A DNA stretch of 64,000 bases. Origin: Catellatospora sp. TT07R-123 (lineage in GTDB: Bacteria > Actinomycetota > Actinomycetes > Mycobacteriales > Micromonosporaceae). The notes under the pieces are model-generated. The model saw only the letters and a program-made list of their open reading frames with translations, did no database searches and was not told the DNA's origin. This document shows, piece after piece, positions 33,885-43,500 of the stretch; position 1 is the first letter of the stretch, and each line of letters begins with the position of its first letter. The translations under genes were made by a program, and so were the position numbers. The stretch is taken from positions 3,286,001 to 3,350,000 of the forward strand of contig NZ_BNEM01000002.1 of NCBI RefSeq assembly GCF_018327705.1, given 5' to 3'.

Positions 33885-35204
33885 TCAGTCCTCGACCCGC
33901 CAGATGCCCAGGCGGTCGCGGTCGTACAGGCAGCTGAGCCGGCCGGGCCGGTAGGCGCACCACCGCACGCGGTACGGCAGCTCGCCGAGCACCGTGACGG
34001 CGCCGCCGTCGATCCGCGCCACCTGGGTGGCGTGGCCGACCTCCCGCAGCAGCAGGACCCGGCCGTCCTGATCGTATGACGACGACAGCACGTCCCAGCC
34101 GCGCAGATCCTGCATCCTGCGGCCGCTGGCCTGGTCCACGAGGTCCCTGGCGGCGGAGCCGAGCCGACCGGGCAGGGAACGCAGGTCGACGGTGACGAAC
34201 CCGCCGCCGACGGGCACCGGGTTCACGTTCGGGTCGAACCGGTAGCTCACCGCGGCGGTGGCCGGGTCCTGGATGCTGATCCGGAAGCCGCCGCCCTCCG
34301 CCTCCGTCACGCACTGCACCTGCCCGCACCGGTAGACGTTCGGCATGGTCACGGCTGCGGGACTGCTGACGGGGCCGAGCGGCCGCAGCGTGGCCGGGTC
34401 GTAGCCGAGCTGCCTGACCATGCCGTCGGCGCCGACCGACGACAGCTCGATCCGATCGGGGTCCGCCGCGACGTCCGCCGGTGTCCCGGGCGGGAACGCG
34501 AGCTCACCCGTACGCACCGCCCGCCCGTCCCGGACCGCGTGGACCGTGAAGACACCCGAGGGGTCGACGGACCACACCTCGCCCCGCACGGAGTCGAGCG
34601 CGGCGAACGGCGCCCCGGGCACCCGCCACAGCAGCCTGCCGGTGCGCAGGTCGTGGCCGGTCGCCTCCTCCGCGGCGTTCGGTTCGGCGCCGCTGACAGC
34701 CCTGCCGTCACCATCGACGACCAGCGGGTCGCTGCTCACGACGACCCCCAGGCCGCCGACGACGGCGGGCGGGTGCGGCGCCTGCCACAGCAGCGCGCCC
34801 GTCGCCCGGTCCCGTACGTCGGTCGCGGTGCCGACCTCCGACACCAGCAGCACGCCGTCGCGGACGTCGAACTGCGCCGCGCCGGGCACCGAGGAGCGGT
34901 ACGGCACCTGCCAGAGCCGGGTGCCGTCGCCGGGCGAGAACGCCGCCAGCGTGTCGGCACCCTGCGCGACCAGCAGATCGTCCAGGACGACCGCCCTCGA
35001 CTCGGACCGCGTCACGCCGGAGATCCGGTAGTCGCCCAGGGCGGCCACCCGGCGCTGCGGCAGTGCCGCCGCGGCCGTCGTGCCGGTCAGCACCAGCGCC
35101 AGTGCCAGCAGGACCGGCCTGCGGTAGCGCAGCAGCGGCGTGCCCTCGGGCTCGGGCCGCGGCGCCGACCAGTGCTCGCCGAGCTCGATGACGTCGACGT
35201 TCAC
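33885..35204 (-). CDS. Membrane-anchored PQQ-like beta-propeller protein 4
   Basis: 439 residues. It starts VNVDVIELGEHWSAP and has one membrane helix (about 31-50, VLLALALVLTGTTAAAA). Repeats include FSPGDGTRLWQVPY, RDRATGALLWQAP and DLRTGRLLWRVPGAPFA. Cys pairs RCGQVQC and WCAYRPGRLSC, ending IWRVED. GTG 35204 overlaps the stop codon of copy 5 by four bases (GTGA), with GGAGG upstream. An upstream start near 35495 would be out-of-frame shadow of copy 5. Confidence 0.87.
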   Translation of the reverse strand: MNVDVIELGEHWSAPRPEPEGTPLLRYRRPVLLALALVLTGTTAAAALPQRRVAALGDYRISGVTRSESRAVVLDDLLVAQGADTLAAFSPGDGTRLWQVPYRSSVPGAAQFDVRDGVLLVSEVGTATDVRDRATGALLWQAPHPPAVVGGLGVVVSSDPLVVDGDGRAVSGAEPNAAEEATGHDLRTGRLLWRVPGAPFAALDSVRGEVWSVDPSGVFTVHAVRDGRAVRTGELAFPPGTPADVAADPDRIELSSVGADGMVRQLGYDPATLRPLGPVSSPAAVTMPNVYRCGQVQCVTEAEGGGFRISIQDPATAAVSYRFDPNVNPVPVGGGFVTVDLRSLPGRLGSAARDLVDQASGRRMQDLRGWDVLSSSYDQDGRVLLLREVGHATQVARIDGGAVTVLGELPYRVRWCAYRPGRLSCLYDRDRLGIWRVED

Positions 35205-36535
35205 CGGGGACCCGCCTCCACTCGCCAGATGCCGAACCGGTCGTCGTTGGTGCTGCAGGCCAGCGCCTGCGGGGTGGAGACGCACAGCTTCAGCTCGTAC
35301 GGGATCTCGCCCACCGGCCGCAGCTCCCCGCCGCGCCGCAGCTGCCCCAGGTACGACGAGTCGGTGGCCCGGCCCGGCCGGACCAGGTAGGAGACGAAGC
35401 CGGTGCCGTCCGATACGGCGTACCAGTCCTGGTAGGCCGGACGGACGCCGCCGGTGGCCGCGTCGAACGTGCCCTCGACGCGGGGGCCGGTCCACAGCGA
35501 GGAGAAGCCCACCGCCAGCGGGCCGGCGGCGCTGGGCATGAACCCCCGGTCATTGGCCGCGAGCGTGACGATGGGCCGGCCGGTGACCGCGTCGAGCATC
35601 CAGTAGCGGGCACCCCCCGGCCGCGTGTTCACCGCGCAGGTGATGCCGCCGCCGCAGTCGGTCAGGCTGGTCCAGCGGGGACCGGCCGCCGAGGGCTGGA
35701 GCGTGGCCCGGGAGAACCACAGTTCGAGGCGGGGCGGCGGCGGGTCGGCGAGGCCGTCGTCCTGGCTGACCACCCCGACGACGTCGTCGCCGTAGGTCAG
35801 GCTGACCGGCCGCCCCGGGGGCACGCTGATCCGGGCCGACCGCCGGACCGTGCCGTCGGCCAGGTCGTGCTCGACGAGGTCGCCCTCGGGCGACAGCCGC
35901 CACAGCGTCGCGGCCCCGGCGTCGACGGCGTCCGCCACCGACGGGGGCAGGCGCCAGAGCAGGCGGTAGTCGCGCGCGTCGTGCACCTCCAGCTCCTGGG
36001 TGCCGTCGGCGTGCCAGCGGTAGCTCAGCAGCCACCGCCCCGCGACCGGCTGCGGAGCCCCGACGGCGAACCAGCGGGGCTTGCCGGTGTGCGCGTCGTA
36101 CGCGGTGGTCTCGATGGGCGGCTGCTGGTCCCGGTCGGCCGGGACGCCGCTGGCGCGGCTGACGACCACCAGGTCGGCGATGCTGAAGAAGCCGTAGATC
36201 TCCCGGCCGACCGGAGCCTGCCAGCGCATCGCGCCGGTGGCCAAGTCCCAGCCGGTGATCACCTCGCGGCTCTGCACCGCCACGGTGTCCGACCCGACCA
36301 GCGTGATGGCCGAGACGACCGCCTGGCGCAGCGCGAGTTGGTGCAGCCCCGCGCCCTGCGGCCGGGCCGCGGCCGCGGCCCCGGTCAGCACCGCCAGCAC
36401 CGCGGCGCCGAGCGCGGTCCGCCGGCGCCAGCCCAGGCCGGGCTTGGCGGGCAGGATCACCTCGTCCTCGTCGCTCCAGCCGTCGCCGAGGTCGATCACG
36501 CCGGTCGCCCGGCCGCCCGCACCCTGCCCCTGCAT
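35201..36535 (-). CDS. Membrane-anchored PQQ-like beta-propeller protein 5
   Basis: 444 residues, first gene of the array. GVIDLGDGWSDEDE, one membrane helix (about 41-60, ALGAAVLAVLTGAAAAA), then repeats WDLATGAMRWQAPVG, YDAHTGKPRWFAVG and FDAATGGVRPAY. Cys pairs DCGGGITC and LCVSTPQALAC, ending IWRVEAGPR. ATG at 36535. It is preceded by the hairpin that ends dxs transcription, so the array likely has its own promoter in 36536-36607, though none was recognised. Confidence 0.86.
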   Translation of the reverse strand: MQGQGAGGRATGVIDLGDGWSDEDEVILPAKPGLGWRRRTALGAAVLAVLTGAAAAARPQGAGLHQLALRQAVVSAITLVGSDTVAVQSREVITGWDLATGAMRWQAPVGREIYGFFSIADLVVVSRASGVPADRDQQPPIETTAYDAHTGKPRWFAVGAPQPVAGRWLLSYRWHADGTQELEVHDARDYRLLWRLPPSVADAVDAGAATLWRLSPEGDLVEHDLADGTVRRSARISVPPGRPVSLTYGDDVVGVVSQDDGLADPPPPRLELWFSRATLQPSAAGPRWTSLTDCGGGITCAVNTRPGGARYWMLDAVTGRPIVTLAANDRGFMPSAAGPLAVGFSSLWTGPRVEGTFDAATGGVRPAYQDWYAVSDGTGFVSYLVRPGRATDSSYLGQLRRGGELRPVGEIPYELKLCVSTPQALACSTNDDRFGIWRVEAGPR

Positions 36536-36607
36536 CTGCCCCGCACCGCCTCACGATGTGTTCGCGTGAGGGAACGCCTCGGCCCGCGCGATCGGTTGCC
36601 GCGCCCT

Positions 36608-36649
36608 GAACGCCGCAGGGCCGCCCGGTCGGGCGGCCCTGCGGCGTTC
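36608..36649. terminator. Terminator after dxs
   Basis: Perfect 19-bp arms (GAACGCCGCAGGGCCGCCC) with a GGTC loop, 20 nt past the dxs stop codon. No U tract, as usual in this GC-rich DNA. Confidence 0.8.
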
Positions 36650-36668
36650 ATCCTGGGTCTTGCCTGGG

Positions 36669-38606
36669 TCAGCCGCGCACCGCGCTGCTCAGCGGCTGCT
36701 CGGCCGGGGCGGTGACCGCCGCGGCCCACTTGGTGACCTTCTCGGTGATCTCGGGCGCGGTCAGGCCGATCTCGGTCAGGATCTCGGCGCGGGTGCCGTG
36801 GTCGATCCACTGCGACGGCACGCCGAGGTCGCGGACGGGCACGTCGAGCTCGTTGTCGCGCAGCAGCTTGGACACCGCGTCGCCGACACCGCCCGCCCGT
36901 ACGCCGTCCTCGATGGTGACCACGATCTTGTGTTCGCGGGCCAGTCCGACGATCTCGACCGGCACCGGCCGCACCCAGCGCGGGTCGACCACGGTCACGC
37001 CGTAGCCGCGCTCGGCGAGCCTGCCCGCCACCTGCACGGCCAGGTGCGCGAACGCGCCCACGGCCACCAGCAGCACGTCGCGGCGGTCGGTCTCGGCCAG
37101 CACGTCCACGCCGCCCAGGCCGTCGCTGCCGCCGAGGCGGCGCAGCGCGGGCAGCGCGGCGGGCACCGAGCCAGTCGGGAACCGGACGATGGTCGGGCCG
37201 TCGTTGATGTCGACGGCCTCGCGCAGCTCCTCGCGCAGCGTCTCGGCGTCGCGCGGCGCCGCCACCCGCAGGCCCGGGACCACGCCGAACACCGCCATGT
37301 CCCAGATGCCGTAGTGGCTGGGGCCGTCGGGGCCGGTGATGCCCGCCCGGTCGAGCACGAACGTCACCGGCAGCCGGTGCAGGGCCACGTCGAGCAGCAC
37401 CTGGTCGAAGGCCCGGTTGAGGAACGTGGCGTACACGGCGACGACCGGGTGCAGCCCGGCCAGGGCCAGGCCGGCCGCCGACGTGGTGGCGTGCTGCTCG
37501 GCGATGCCGACGTCGAAGGCGCGCCGCGGGAACGCGGCGGCGAGCTTGTCGATGCCGGTCGACTCGGGCATCGCGGCGGTGATGCCGACGACGTCGGGCC
37601 GCTGCGCGGCGATGGTGACCAGCTCGTCGCCGAAGACGCTGGTCCACTTCAGGCTCGGGGCGGCCAGCAGGCGGCCGGTGAGCGGGTCGAACGCGCCGGG
37701 CGAGTGCAGGTGGTCGGCCTCGTCGTCCAGGGCCGGCTGGTAGCCGTAGCCCTTGGCGGTGACCGCGTGCACGATGACCGGGCCGCTGAACCGCTTCGCC
37801 CGCGCCAGCGCCGACTCCAGCGCCACCTGGTCGTGCCCGTCGACCGGGCCGATGTACTTCAGGCCCAGGTCCTCGAACATCGCCTGCGGGGCGACGGCGT
37901 CCTTGATGCCCTTCTTGACCGCGTGCAGGGCGTCGAACAGCGGCTTGCCGACCAGCGGGGTCTTCTCCAGCGCGTCCTTGACCAGGTCGAGGACCTTCTC
38001 GTAGCCCGGGTTGAGGCGCAGCGTGGCCAGGTGGTCGGCCAGGCCGCCGATGGTCGGGGCGTACGAGCGCCCGTTGTCGTTCACGATGATCACGAGCGGG
38101 TTCTCGGTGGCGGCGATGTTGTTCAGCGCCTCCCAGCACATGCCGCCCGTGAGCGCCCCGTCGCCGACGACGGCGACCACGTGGCGCTTCTCACCGCGCA
38201 GCGCGTACGCCTTGGCGATGCCGTCGGCGTAGGAGAGGGCGGTCGAGGCGTGGCAGTTCTCGACGAGGTCGTGCTCGCTCTCGGCCTGGCTCGGGTAGCC
38301 GGTGAGGCCGCCGCGCTGGCGCAGCAGGTCGAACCCGTCCTGGCGGCCGGTGACGATCTTGTGCACGTACGCCTGGTGGCCGGTGTCGAACACGAACCGG
38401 TCCACCGGGGAGTCGAACACCCGGTGCATCGCGAGGGTGAGCTCGACCACACCCAGGTTCGGGCCGAGGTGGCCGCCGGTGCGCGCCACCTTGGCGATCA
38501 GGAAGTCCCGGATCTCCGCCGCCAGGCCCGCCAGCTGCTCCGGGGTCAGGGCCTTGAGGTCCTGCGGCCCCTGCACCGTGCTCAACAGGCTCGTGCGCTC
38601 GTTCAC
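36669..38606 (-). CDS. dxs: 1-deoxy-D-xylulose-5-phosphate synthase
   Basis: 645 residues. It condenses pyruvate and glyceraldehyde-3-phosphate, the first step of the MEP isoprenoid pathway, using thiamine diphosphate. The TPP site is [19 protein letters not shown] followed by [10 protein letters not shown], and the conserved His is in TGHQAYVHK. The central Glu/His regions are [18 protein letters not shown] and [13 protein letters not shown], with the C-terminal transketolase domain VRPVPVE. ATG 38606. It is transcribed towards the propeller array but separated from it by a strong hairpin. Its place follows the mycobacterial order (Rv2682c). Confidence 0.97.
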   Translation of the reverse strand: MNERTSLLSTVQGPQDLKALTPEQLAGLAAEIRDFLIAKVARTGGHLGPNLGVVELTLAMHRVFDSPVDRFVFDTGHQAYVHKIVTGRQDGFDLLRQRGGLTGYPSQAESEHDLVENCHASTALSYADGIAKAYALRGEKRHVVAVVGDGALTGGMCWEALNNIAATENPLVIIVNDNGRSYAPTIGGLADHLATLRLNPGYEKVLDLVKDALEKTPLVGKPLFDALHAVKKGIKDAVAPQAMFEDLGLKYIGPVDGHDQVALESALARAKRFSGPVIVHAVTAKGYGYQPALDDEADHLHSPGAFDPLTGRLLAAPSLKWTSVFGDELVTIAAQRPDVVGITAAMPESTGIDKLAAAFPRRAFDVGIAEQHATTSAAGLALAGLHPVVAVYATFLNRAFDQVLLDVALHRLPVTFVLDRAGITGPDGPSHYGIWDMAVFGVVPGLRVAAPRDAETLREELREAVDINDGPTIVRFPTGSVPAALPALRRLGGSDGLGGVDVLAETDRRDVLLVAVGAFAHLAVQVAGRLAERGYGVTVVDPRWVRPVPVEIVGLAREHKIVVTIEDGVRAGGVGDAVSKLLRDNELDVPVRDLGVPSQWIDHGTRAEILTEIGLTAPEITEKVTKWAAAVTAPAEQPLSSAVRG

Positions 38607-38742
38607 ACCGCCACCTCAATCCGCTCGCTCATGGTGTGGGAAGTCTATCGGCAGGCCGCACCGGGTCTCACCGGCTCGGGTACCCCCTCCACCGAACCTT
38701 CACTCCTGAGTGGGCCGGTCGAAGTCTAGGGGCCCCGCGGGG

Positions 38743-38770
38743 GCCGCCCCCGGCGACACGGCCGGGCGGC
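38743..38770 (-). terminator. GC-rich hairpin after the methyltransferase gene
   Basis: GCCGCCC-CCGGC pairs with GCCGG-GCGGC around a 6-nt loop with a small bulge, just past the stop codon at 38783. A second small stem lies at about 38732-38746. Confidence 0.45.
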
Positions 38771-38782
38771 GGCCTCCTGCGG

Positions 38783-40000
38783 TCACGGGACCAGCAGCGC
38801 CACGCACTCCACGTGGTGGGTCTGCGGGAAGCAGTCGAAGGCGCGCAGCTCCTTCAGCTGCCAGCCCGCCTCCCGGAAGGTGCGCACGTCGCGGGCGAAC
38901 GCCGCGGGGTCGCAGGCGACGTACGCCACCGCGCGGGGCGCCGCGGCGACCAGCCCGCGGACCACGGCGGCACCGGCGCCCTTGCGCGGCGGGTCCAGCA
39001 CGACGACGTCGGGCCGGGGCAGCCGCTGCTGCGGTCGGCGGTCCTGGTGCAGGGCCTTCTCCACCGGCGCGGCGACCACGCTCACCGGACGCCCGGCCAG
39101 GTTCGCGCGGGCGGCGGCGGCCCCCTCGCGGGCCGCCTCGACCAGGGTCACGTGGCCGGTGACGCCCACTCGGTCGGCCAGCCCGGCGGCGAACAGGCCC
39201 GCACCGCCGTACAGGTCCCAGGCGTGCTCGCCGGGGGCCGGGGCCAGCAGGTCCAGCACCGCCTGGACCAGCGTGTCGGCGGCGGCCGGGTGCACCTGCC
39301 AGAACCCGTCGGCCGAGATGGCGAAGTCGTGCCCGGCCGCCCGCTCGGTGATCTGCTGCGGCGGGTGCTGCACCGGCTGGGCGCCGCCGTCGGCCGGGCG
39401 CACCACGTCGATCTCGGCGGTGTCCGGCCAGCGGCGCGACAGCACGTCCAGCGCCTGGATGTCGGGGTGCGCGATGCGGCAGCGGTCGATCGCCACCACC
39501 TCGTTGGAGCGGTGCTTGAGCAGCCCCGCCCGCCCGGCCGCGTCGACGTGGTAGCTCACCCGGGTGCGCCAGCCCTCGTCGCCGCCCGGCAGCTGCGCCA
39601 CCGTCACGTCCAGCGCCTCGATCTCCTCGGCGGCCAGGCCGCCCAGGCGCGCGAGCTGCTCGCGCACGACCGCGGCCTTCCACTCCAGCTGGGCGGGCCG
39701 GGCGACGTGCTGGAGGTCGCAGCCGCCGCAGCCGTCGGCATGGGCGTACGGGCAGCGCGGGGTGATCCGGTCGGCCGAGGCCTCCAGCACCGTCACCGCC
39801 TCGGCGCGCAGGTTCTTCTTGTGCACCTCGGTGATCTCGGCCACCACGCGCTCGCCGGGCAGGGCGTGCCGGACGAAGATCACCTGTCCGGCGTGCCGGG
39901 CCACGCAGTGGCCGCCGTGCGCGATCGGCCCGACGGTCACCTCGACCCGGTCGCCCTCGTACAGCTGCTCGGCCGGGGCGGTCAGAGCGGTCTCAGTCAT
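38783..40000 (-). CDS. TrmA/RlmD-family RNA (uracil-5-)methyltransferase with TRAM domain
   Basis: 405 residues. An N-terminal TRAM RNA-binding domain (RVEVTVGPIAHGGHCVARH, about 15-70) is followed by a Cys cluster CPYAHADGCGGCDLQH, which supplies Cys ligands of an Fe-S cluster together with an upstream Cys. The C-terminal Rossmann methyltransferase has the SAM-binding DLYGGAGLFAAGLA, LDPPRKGAG, and the catalytic Cys in YVACDPAAFARD. It should methylate U in rRNA or tRNA; the target is unknown. It follows the APC permease gene with an eight-base overlap. The homologue in M. tuberculosis is Rv2689c. Confidence 0.92.
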   Translation of the reverse strand: MTETALTAPAEQLYEGDRVEVTVGPIAHGGHCVARHAGQVIFVRHALPGERVVAEITEVHKKNLRAEAVTVLEASADRITPRCPYAHADGCGGCDLQHVARPAQLEWKAAVVREQLARLGGLAAEEIEALDVTVAQLPGGDEGWRTRVSYHVDAAGRAGLLKHRSNEVVAIDRCRIAHPDIQALDVLSRRWPDTAEIDVVRPADGGAQPVQHPPQQITERAAGHDFAISADGFWQVHPAAADTLVQAVLDLLAPAPGEHAWDLYGGAGLFAAGLADRVGVTGHVTLVEAAREGAAAARANLAGRPVSVVAAPVEKALHQDRRPQQRLPRPDVVVLDPPRKGAGAAVVRGLVAAAPRAVAYVACDPAAFARDVRTFREAGWQLKELRAFDCFPQTHHVECVALLVP

Positions 40001-42014
40001 GCGTCTTCACGTATCCATCCTCCCCCGGACGGGGGCCGCGGGCGGGGGTGCGCGCCAGGCTGCGGTCGAGCCGGTCGAGGTTGGTGGCGCTGGTCGAGTC
40101 GAGCTGCCAGGGCACGCTGACGACCATGACGCCCGACTCGTACAGCAGCCGGCCCTTGATCCGCAGCGCGGACTGGTTGTGCAGCAGGTGCTCCCACCAG
40201 CGGCCGACGACGTACTCGGGGATGAAGACGGTGACCACGTCGCGCGGCGACTCGCGGCGCAGCGACTTGACATAGTCAATGATGGGCCGCGAGATCTCCC
40301 GGTACGGCGAGTCGACCACGGTCAGCGGGACGCTGATGCCGCGCCGGTCCCACTCTGCCTGGATGGCCCGGGTGTCGGCGGTGTCGACGTTGACCGTCAG
40401 CGCGGTCAGCGTGTCCGGCCGGGTCGCCTTGGCGTACGCCAGCGCCCGCATCGTCGGCAGGTGGACCTTGCTGACCAGCACCACCGCGTGGTTGCGGGCG
40501 GGCAGCACCGGCCGCTCCTCCGAGGGCACGAGCTCCCGGGCGACCGTGTCGTAGTGCTTGCGGATCGCCAGCATCACCGCGTAGATCACCGCCATCGCCG
40601 CCAGCGAGATCCAGGCGCCGTGGGTGAACTTCGTCAGCAGCACCAGGATCAGCACGAAGCCGGTCATGACCGCACCGAAGCCGTTGATCGCCTTGGAGCG
40701 GTTCATCCGCCGCCGCGCCACCGGGTCGCGCTCGGTGCGCAGCAGCCGGTTCCAGTGCCGCAGCATGCCGATCTGCGACAGCGTGAACGACACGAACACG
40801 CCCACGATGTAGAGCTGGATCAGCCGCGTCGTCTGCGCCTGGAACGCGACCACCAGCACCGCCGCGAAGGCGGCCAGGAACATGATGCCGTTGGAGAAGG
40901 CCAGCCGGTCGCCGCGGGTGTGCAGCTGGCGCGGCAGGTAGCGGTCCTGCGCCAGGATCGAGCCCAGCACCGGGAAGCCGTTGAAGGCGGTGTTGGCCGC
41001 CAGCACCAGGATCAGCGCGGTCACCGCGATGACCAGGTAGAAGCCGGGCGGGAAGTGGTTGAAGACCACCTCGGCGAGCTGCGCGATGACGGTCGGCTGC
41101 TTGTAGTTGGCGGTCGCGCCGACGATCTGGTCCTTGGGGCTCTCGACGTACTGCAAGCCGGTCATCAGGCTCAGCGCCACGATGCCGAGCATCATCGCGA
41201 TCGAGATGGTGCCCAACAGCAGCAGCGTGGTGGCGGCGTTCTTGCTCTTGGGCGCCTTGAACGCGGGCACGCCGTTGGAGATCGCCTCGACGCCGGTGAG
41301 GGCGGCGCAGCCGGAGGAGAACGCCCGTACCAGCAGGAACGCGAAGGCGAAGCTGGTCGCGACGCTCATGCCGTGCTCGGGCAGGATGGTCAGGCCGGCG
41401 CTGGACGCCTTCAGGTCCTGGCCCAGCACCAGGATGCGGAACAGGCCCCAGCCGACCAGCCCGACGATGGAGAACATGAACAGGTAGGTCGGGATCGCGA
41501 AGAGCAGCCCCGACTCCTTGAGTCCGCGCAGGTTGAGCGCGGCCAGGACGGCGATCAGCACCACCGCCGTGATCACCTTGTGCTGGCCGATCAACGGGAT
41601 CGCGTCGCCGAGGCTGTCCACGCCGGACGAGATCGACACCGCCACGGTGAGCACGTAGTCGACCAGCAGCGCGCTGGCCACGCCCAGACCCGCCTTCGGG
41701 CCGAGGTTGACCGTGGCGACCTCGTAGTCGCCACCGCCGGACGGATACGCGTGCACGTTCTGGCGGTAGCTCGCGACCACGGTGAGCATCACCACCACGA
41801 CCGCCAGCGCCACCCAGGGGGAGTACGCGTAGGCGGCGGCACCCGCCACCGACAGGGTCAGCAGGATCTCGCCGGGCGCGTAGGCGACGCTGGACAGCGC
41901 GTCCGAGGCGAAGATCGGCAGAGCGATGCGCTTGGGCAGCAGCGTGTGCTGCAGCCGGTCGGACCGGAAGGGCCTGCCGAGCAGCAGACGCTTCAGCAGG
42001 GAGGTAGGGCTCGC
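39993..42014 (-). CDS. APC-superfamily permease, KimA-like potassium transporter
   Basis: 673 residues. It begins with RPFRSDRLQHTLLPKRIALP, a lead-in typical of the KimA/KUP-like group, then FASDALSSVAYAPGEILLTL and about 12 helices to residue about 480. A soluble C-terminal domain of about 180 residues follows (VLVSKVHLPTMRALAYAKAT, VVTVFIPEYVVGRWWEHLLH), as in KimA. GTG 42014 is used because it fits the family start; GTG 42059 would add 15 basic residues. It is divergent from two TrkA-type nucleotide-binding proteins. From this context it imports K+. Annotation as an amino-acid permease would be less likely. Confidence 0.88.
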   Translation of the reverse strand, partial: ASPTSLLKRLLLGRPFRSDRLQHTLLPKRIALPIFASDALSSVAYAPGEILLTLSVAGAAAYAYSPWVALAVVVVMLTVVASYRQNVHAYPSGGGDYEVATVNLGPKAGLGVASALLVDYVLTVAVSISSGVDSLGDAIPLIGQHKVITAVVLIAVLAALNLRGLKESGLLFAIPTYLFMFSIVGLVGWGLFRILVLGQDLKASSAGLTILPEHGMSVATSFAFAFLLVRAFSSGCAALTGVEAISNGVPAFKAPKSKNAATTLLLLGTISIAMMLGIVALSLMTGLQYVESPKDQIVGATANYKQPTVIAQLAEVVFNHFPPGFYLVIAVTALILVLAANTAFNGFPVLGSILAQDRYLPRQLHTRGDRLAFSNGIMFLAAFAAVLVVAFQAQTTRLIQLYIVGVFVSFTLSQIGMLRHWNRLLRTERDPVARRRMNRSKAINGFGAVMTGFVLILVLLTKFTHGAWISLAAMAVIYAVMLAIRKHYDTVARELVPSEERPVLPARNHAVVLVSKVHLPTMRALAYAKATRPDTLTALTVNVDTADTRAIQAEWDRRGISVPLTVVDSPYREISRPIIDYVKSLRRESPRDVVTVFIPEYVVGRWWEHLLHNQSALRIKGRLLYESGVMVVSVPWQLDSTSATNLDRLDRSLARTPARGPRPGEDGYVKTHD

Positions 42015-42125
42015 CACAGGAGGGAGCCTACGGCGCGCCCGCCTTTCCCGCCGTGGCACTCTGATGTCGCGCGAGTACTCCGGTCATGGGAGGCTGGGGG
42101 CGAAGCAGGCTCGAAAGGCGGCGAC

Positions 42126-42788
42126 GTGCACGTTGTGATCATGGGATGCGGCCGGGTCGGTTCGACACTGGCGCACAGCCTGGAGGCGCGCGGGCACTCG
42201 GTCTCGATCATCGATCAGGACGCCGACGCGTTCCGGCGCCTGTCCCCCGACTTCGCCGGCACCACCGTCACCGGCGTCGGCTTCGACCGCGAGGTGCTCG
42301 TCCAGGCCGGCGTAGAGCGGGCCGACGCCTTCGCGGCCGTGTCCAGCGGCGACAACTCCAACATCATCTCCGCCCGGCTGGCCCGGGAGACCTTCGGCGT
42401 GCAGCGCGTGGTCGCCCGCATCTACGACCAGCGCCGCGCCGAGGTATACGAGCGGCTGGGCATCCCCACCGTCGCGACCGTGCGCTGGACCGCCGACCGG
42501 ATCGTGCGCCACCTCGTGCCCGAGGGCGCGACCGAGCTGTACCGCGACCCCACCAGCACCGTGGCGATCATCGAGACGCCGATCAACCCGGCCTGGGTCG
42601 GCCACCCCCTGCGGGAGCTGGAGGAGGCCACCGGCACCCGAACCGCCTTCCTGATGCGGTTCGGGCTGGGCGTGCTGACCACCGACTCGACCGTGCTGCA
42701 GGATGGCGACCAGGTGTTCATGCTGGTCACCGACGAGATCGCGGGCACGGTCAGCAAGATCGCCGCCGCCCCGCCGGCCGCCGCTTAA
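42126..42788 (+). CDS. TrkA-type potassium uptake regulatory protein 1
   Basis: 220 residues, cytoplasmic. The N-terminal TrkA-N/RCK Rossmann domain has VIMGCGRVGSTLAHSLEARG and the acidic ribose-binding end of strand 2 (SIIDQDADAF). The C-terminal TrkA-C domain is about 140-215 (AIIETPINPAWVGHPLRELE). GTG 42126 has AAGGCGG upstream. It is followed 6-12 nt later by a second TrkA protein, as in mycobacterial ceoB-ceoC (Rv2691-Rv2692), and is divergent from the K+ permease. It probably binds NAD(H) or a nucleotide to gate it. Confidence 0.93.
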   Translation: MHVVIMGCGRVGSTLAHSLEARGHSVSIIDQDADAFRRLSPDFAGTTVTGVGFDREVLVQAGVERADAFAAVSSGDNSNIISARLARETFGVQRVVARIYDQRRAEVYERLGIPTVATVRWTADRIVRHLVPEGATELYRDPTSTVAIIETPINPAWVGHPLRELEEATGTRTAFLMRFGLGVLTTDSTVLQDGDQVFMLVTDEIAGTVSKIAAAPPAAA

Positions 42789-42800
42789 AGGAGCATGACC

Positions 42801-43493
42801 ATGCGTGTCGCCATCGCCGGTGCCGGCAACGTCGGGCGCTCCATCGCCCAGGAACTGATCGAGAACGGCCACCAGGTCATGCTCCTGGAGCGCCAGCCCC
42901 GGATGCTGCGCCCCGAGCGGGTGCCCGCCGCCGAGTGGGTGCTCGCCGACGCGTGCGAGCTGTCCAGCCTCCAGGAGGTCAACCTGGCCGCCTGCGACGT
43001 GGTCGTGGCCGCCACCGGTGACGACAAGGTCAACCTGGTCGTGTCGCTGCTGGCCAAGACCGAGTTCGCGGTGCCGCGCGTGGTCGCCCGGGTCAACCGC
43101 GCCGAGAACGAGTGGCTGTTCACCGAGCAGTGGGGCGTCGACGTCTCCGTCAGCAAGCCGCGCCTGATGGCGGCGCTGGTCGAGGAGGCGGTGACCGTAG
43201 GCGACCTGGTCCGGCTGATGACCTTCCGGCAGGGCGAGGCGAACCTCGTCGAGATCACCCTGCCGCAGGACGCGCCGCACGTGGGCCAGCCGATCCGCGA
43301 CATCCCGCTGCCGCACGACAGCGCCCTGGTCGCCATCGTGCGCGGCCGCCGGGTGCTCACGCCCAGCCCCGACGACCCGGTCGAGGCCGGTGACGAGCTG
43401 GTGTTCGTGTGCACGGTCGAGGTCGAGGAGCAGGTGCGCTCGGTCATGCTCGGCGCCGACAGCGTCGAACGCACCCGCTCCCGCCGCCGCTGA
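42801..43493 (+). CDS. TrkA-type potassium uptake regulatory protein 2
   Basis: 230 residues. RCK domain with VAIAGAGNVGRSIAQELIENG and LLERQPRMLRPERV, then a TrkA-C domain (about 140-220, LVEITLPQDAPHVGQPIRDI). ATG 42801 sits 8 nt after AAGGAG; ATG 42795 is two codons earlier and too close to that site. It forms an operon with TrkA 1, probably as a hetero-oligomeric ring. Arg-rich C-terminus (ERTRSRRR). Confidence 0.93.
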   Translation: MRVAIAGAGNVGRSIAQELIENGHQVMLLERQPRMLRPERVPAAEWVLADACELSSLQEVNLAACDVVVAATGDDKVNLVVSLLAKTEFAVPRVVARVNRAENEWLFTEQWGVDVSVSKPRLMAALVEEAVTVGDLVRLMTFRQGEANLVEITLPQDAPHVGQPIRDIPLPHDSALVAIVRGRRVLTPSPDDPVEAGDELVFVCTVEVEEQVRSVMLGADSVERTRSRRR

Positions 43494-43500
43494 CCCCCTT

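Noticed and set aside
38732-38782. A riboswitch-like GC-rich fold in front of dxs or downstream of the methyltransferase gene
   Set aside because: The stems are simple hairpins without conserved loop motifs and lie behind the methyltransferase stop codon, so terminators are the simpler explanation.
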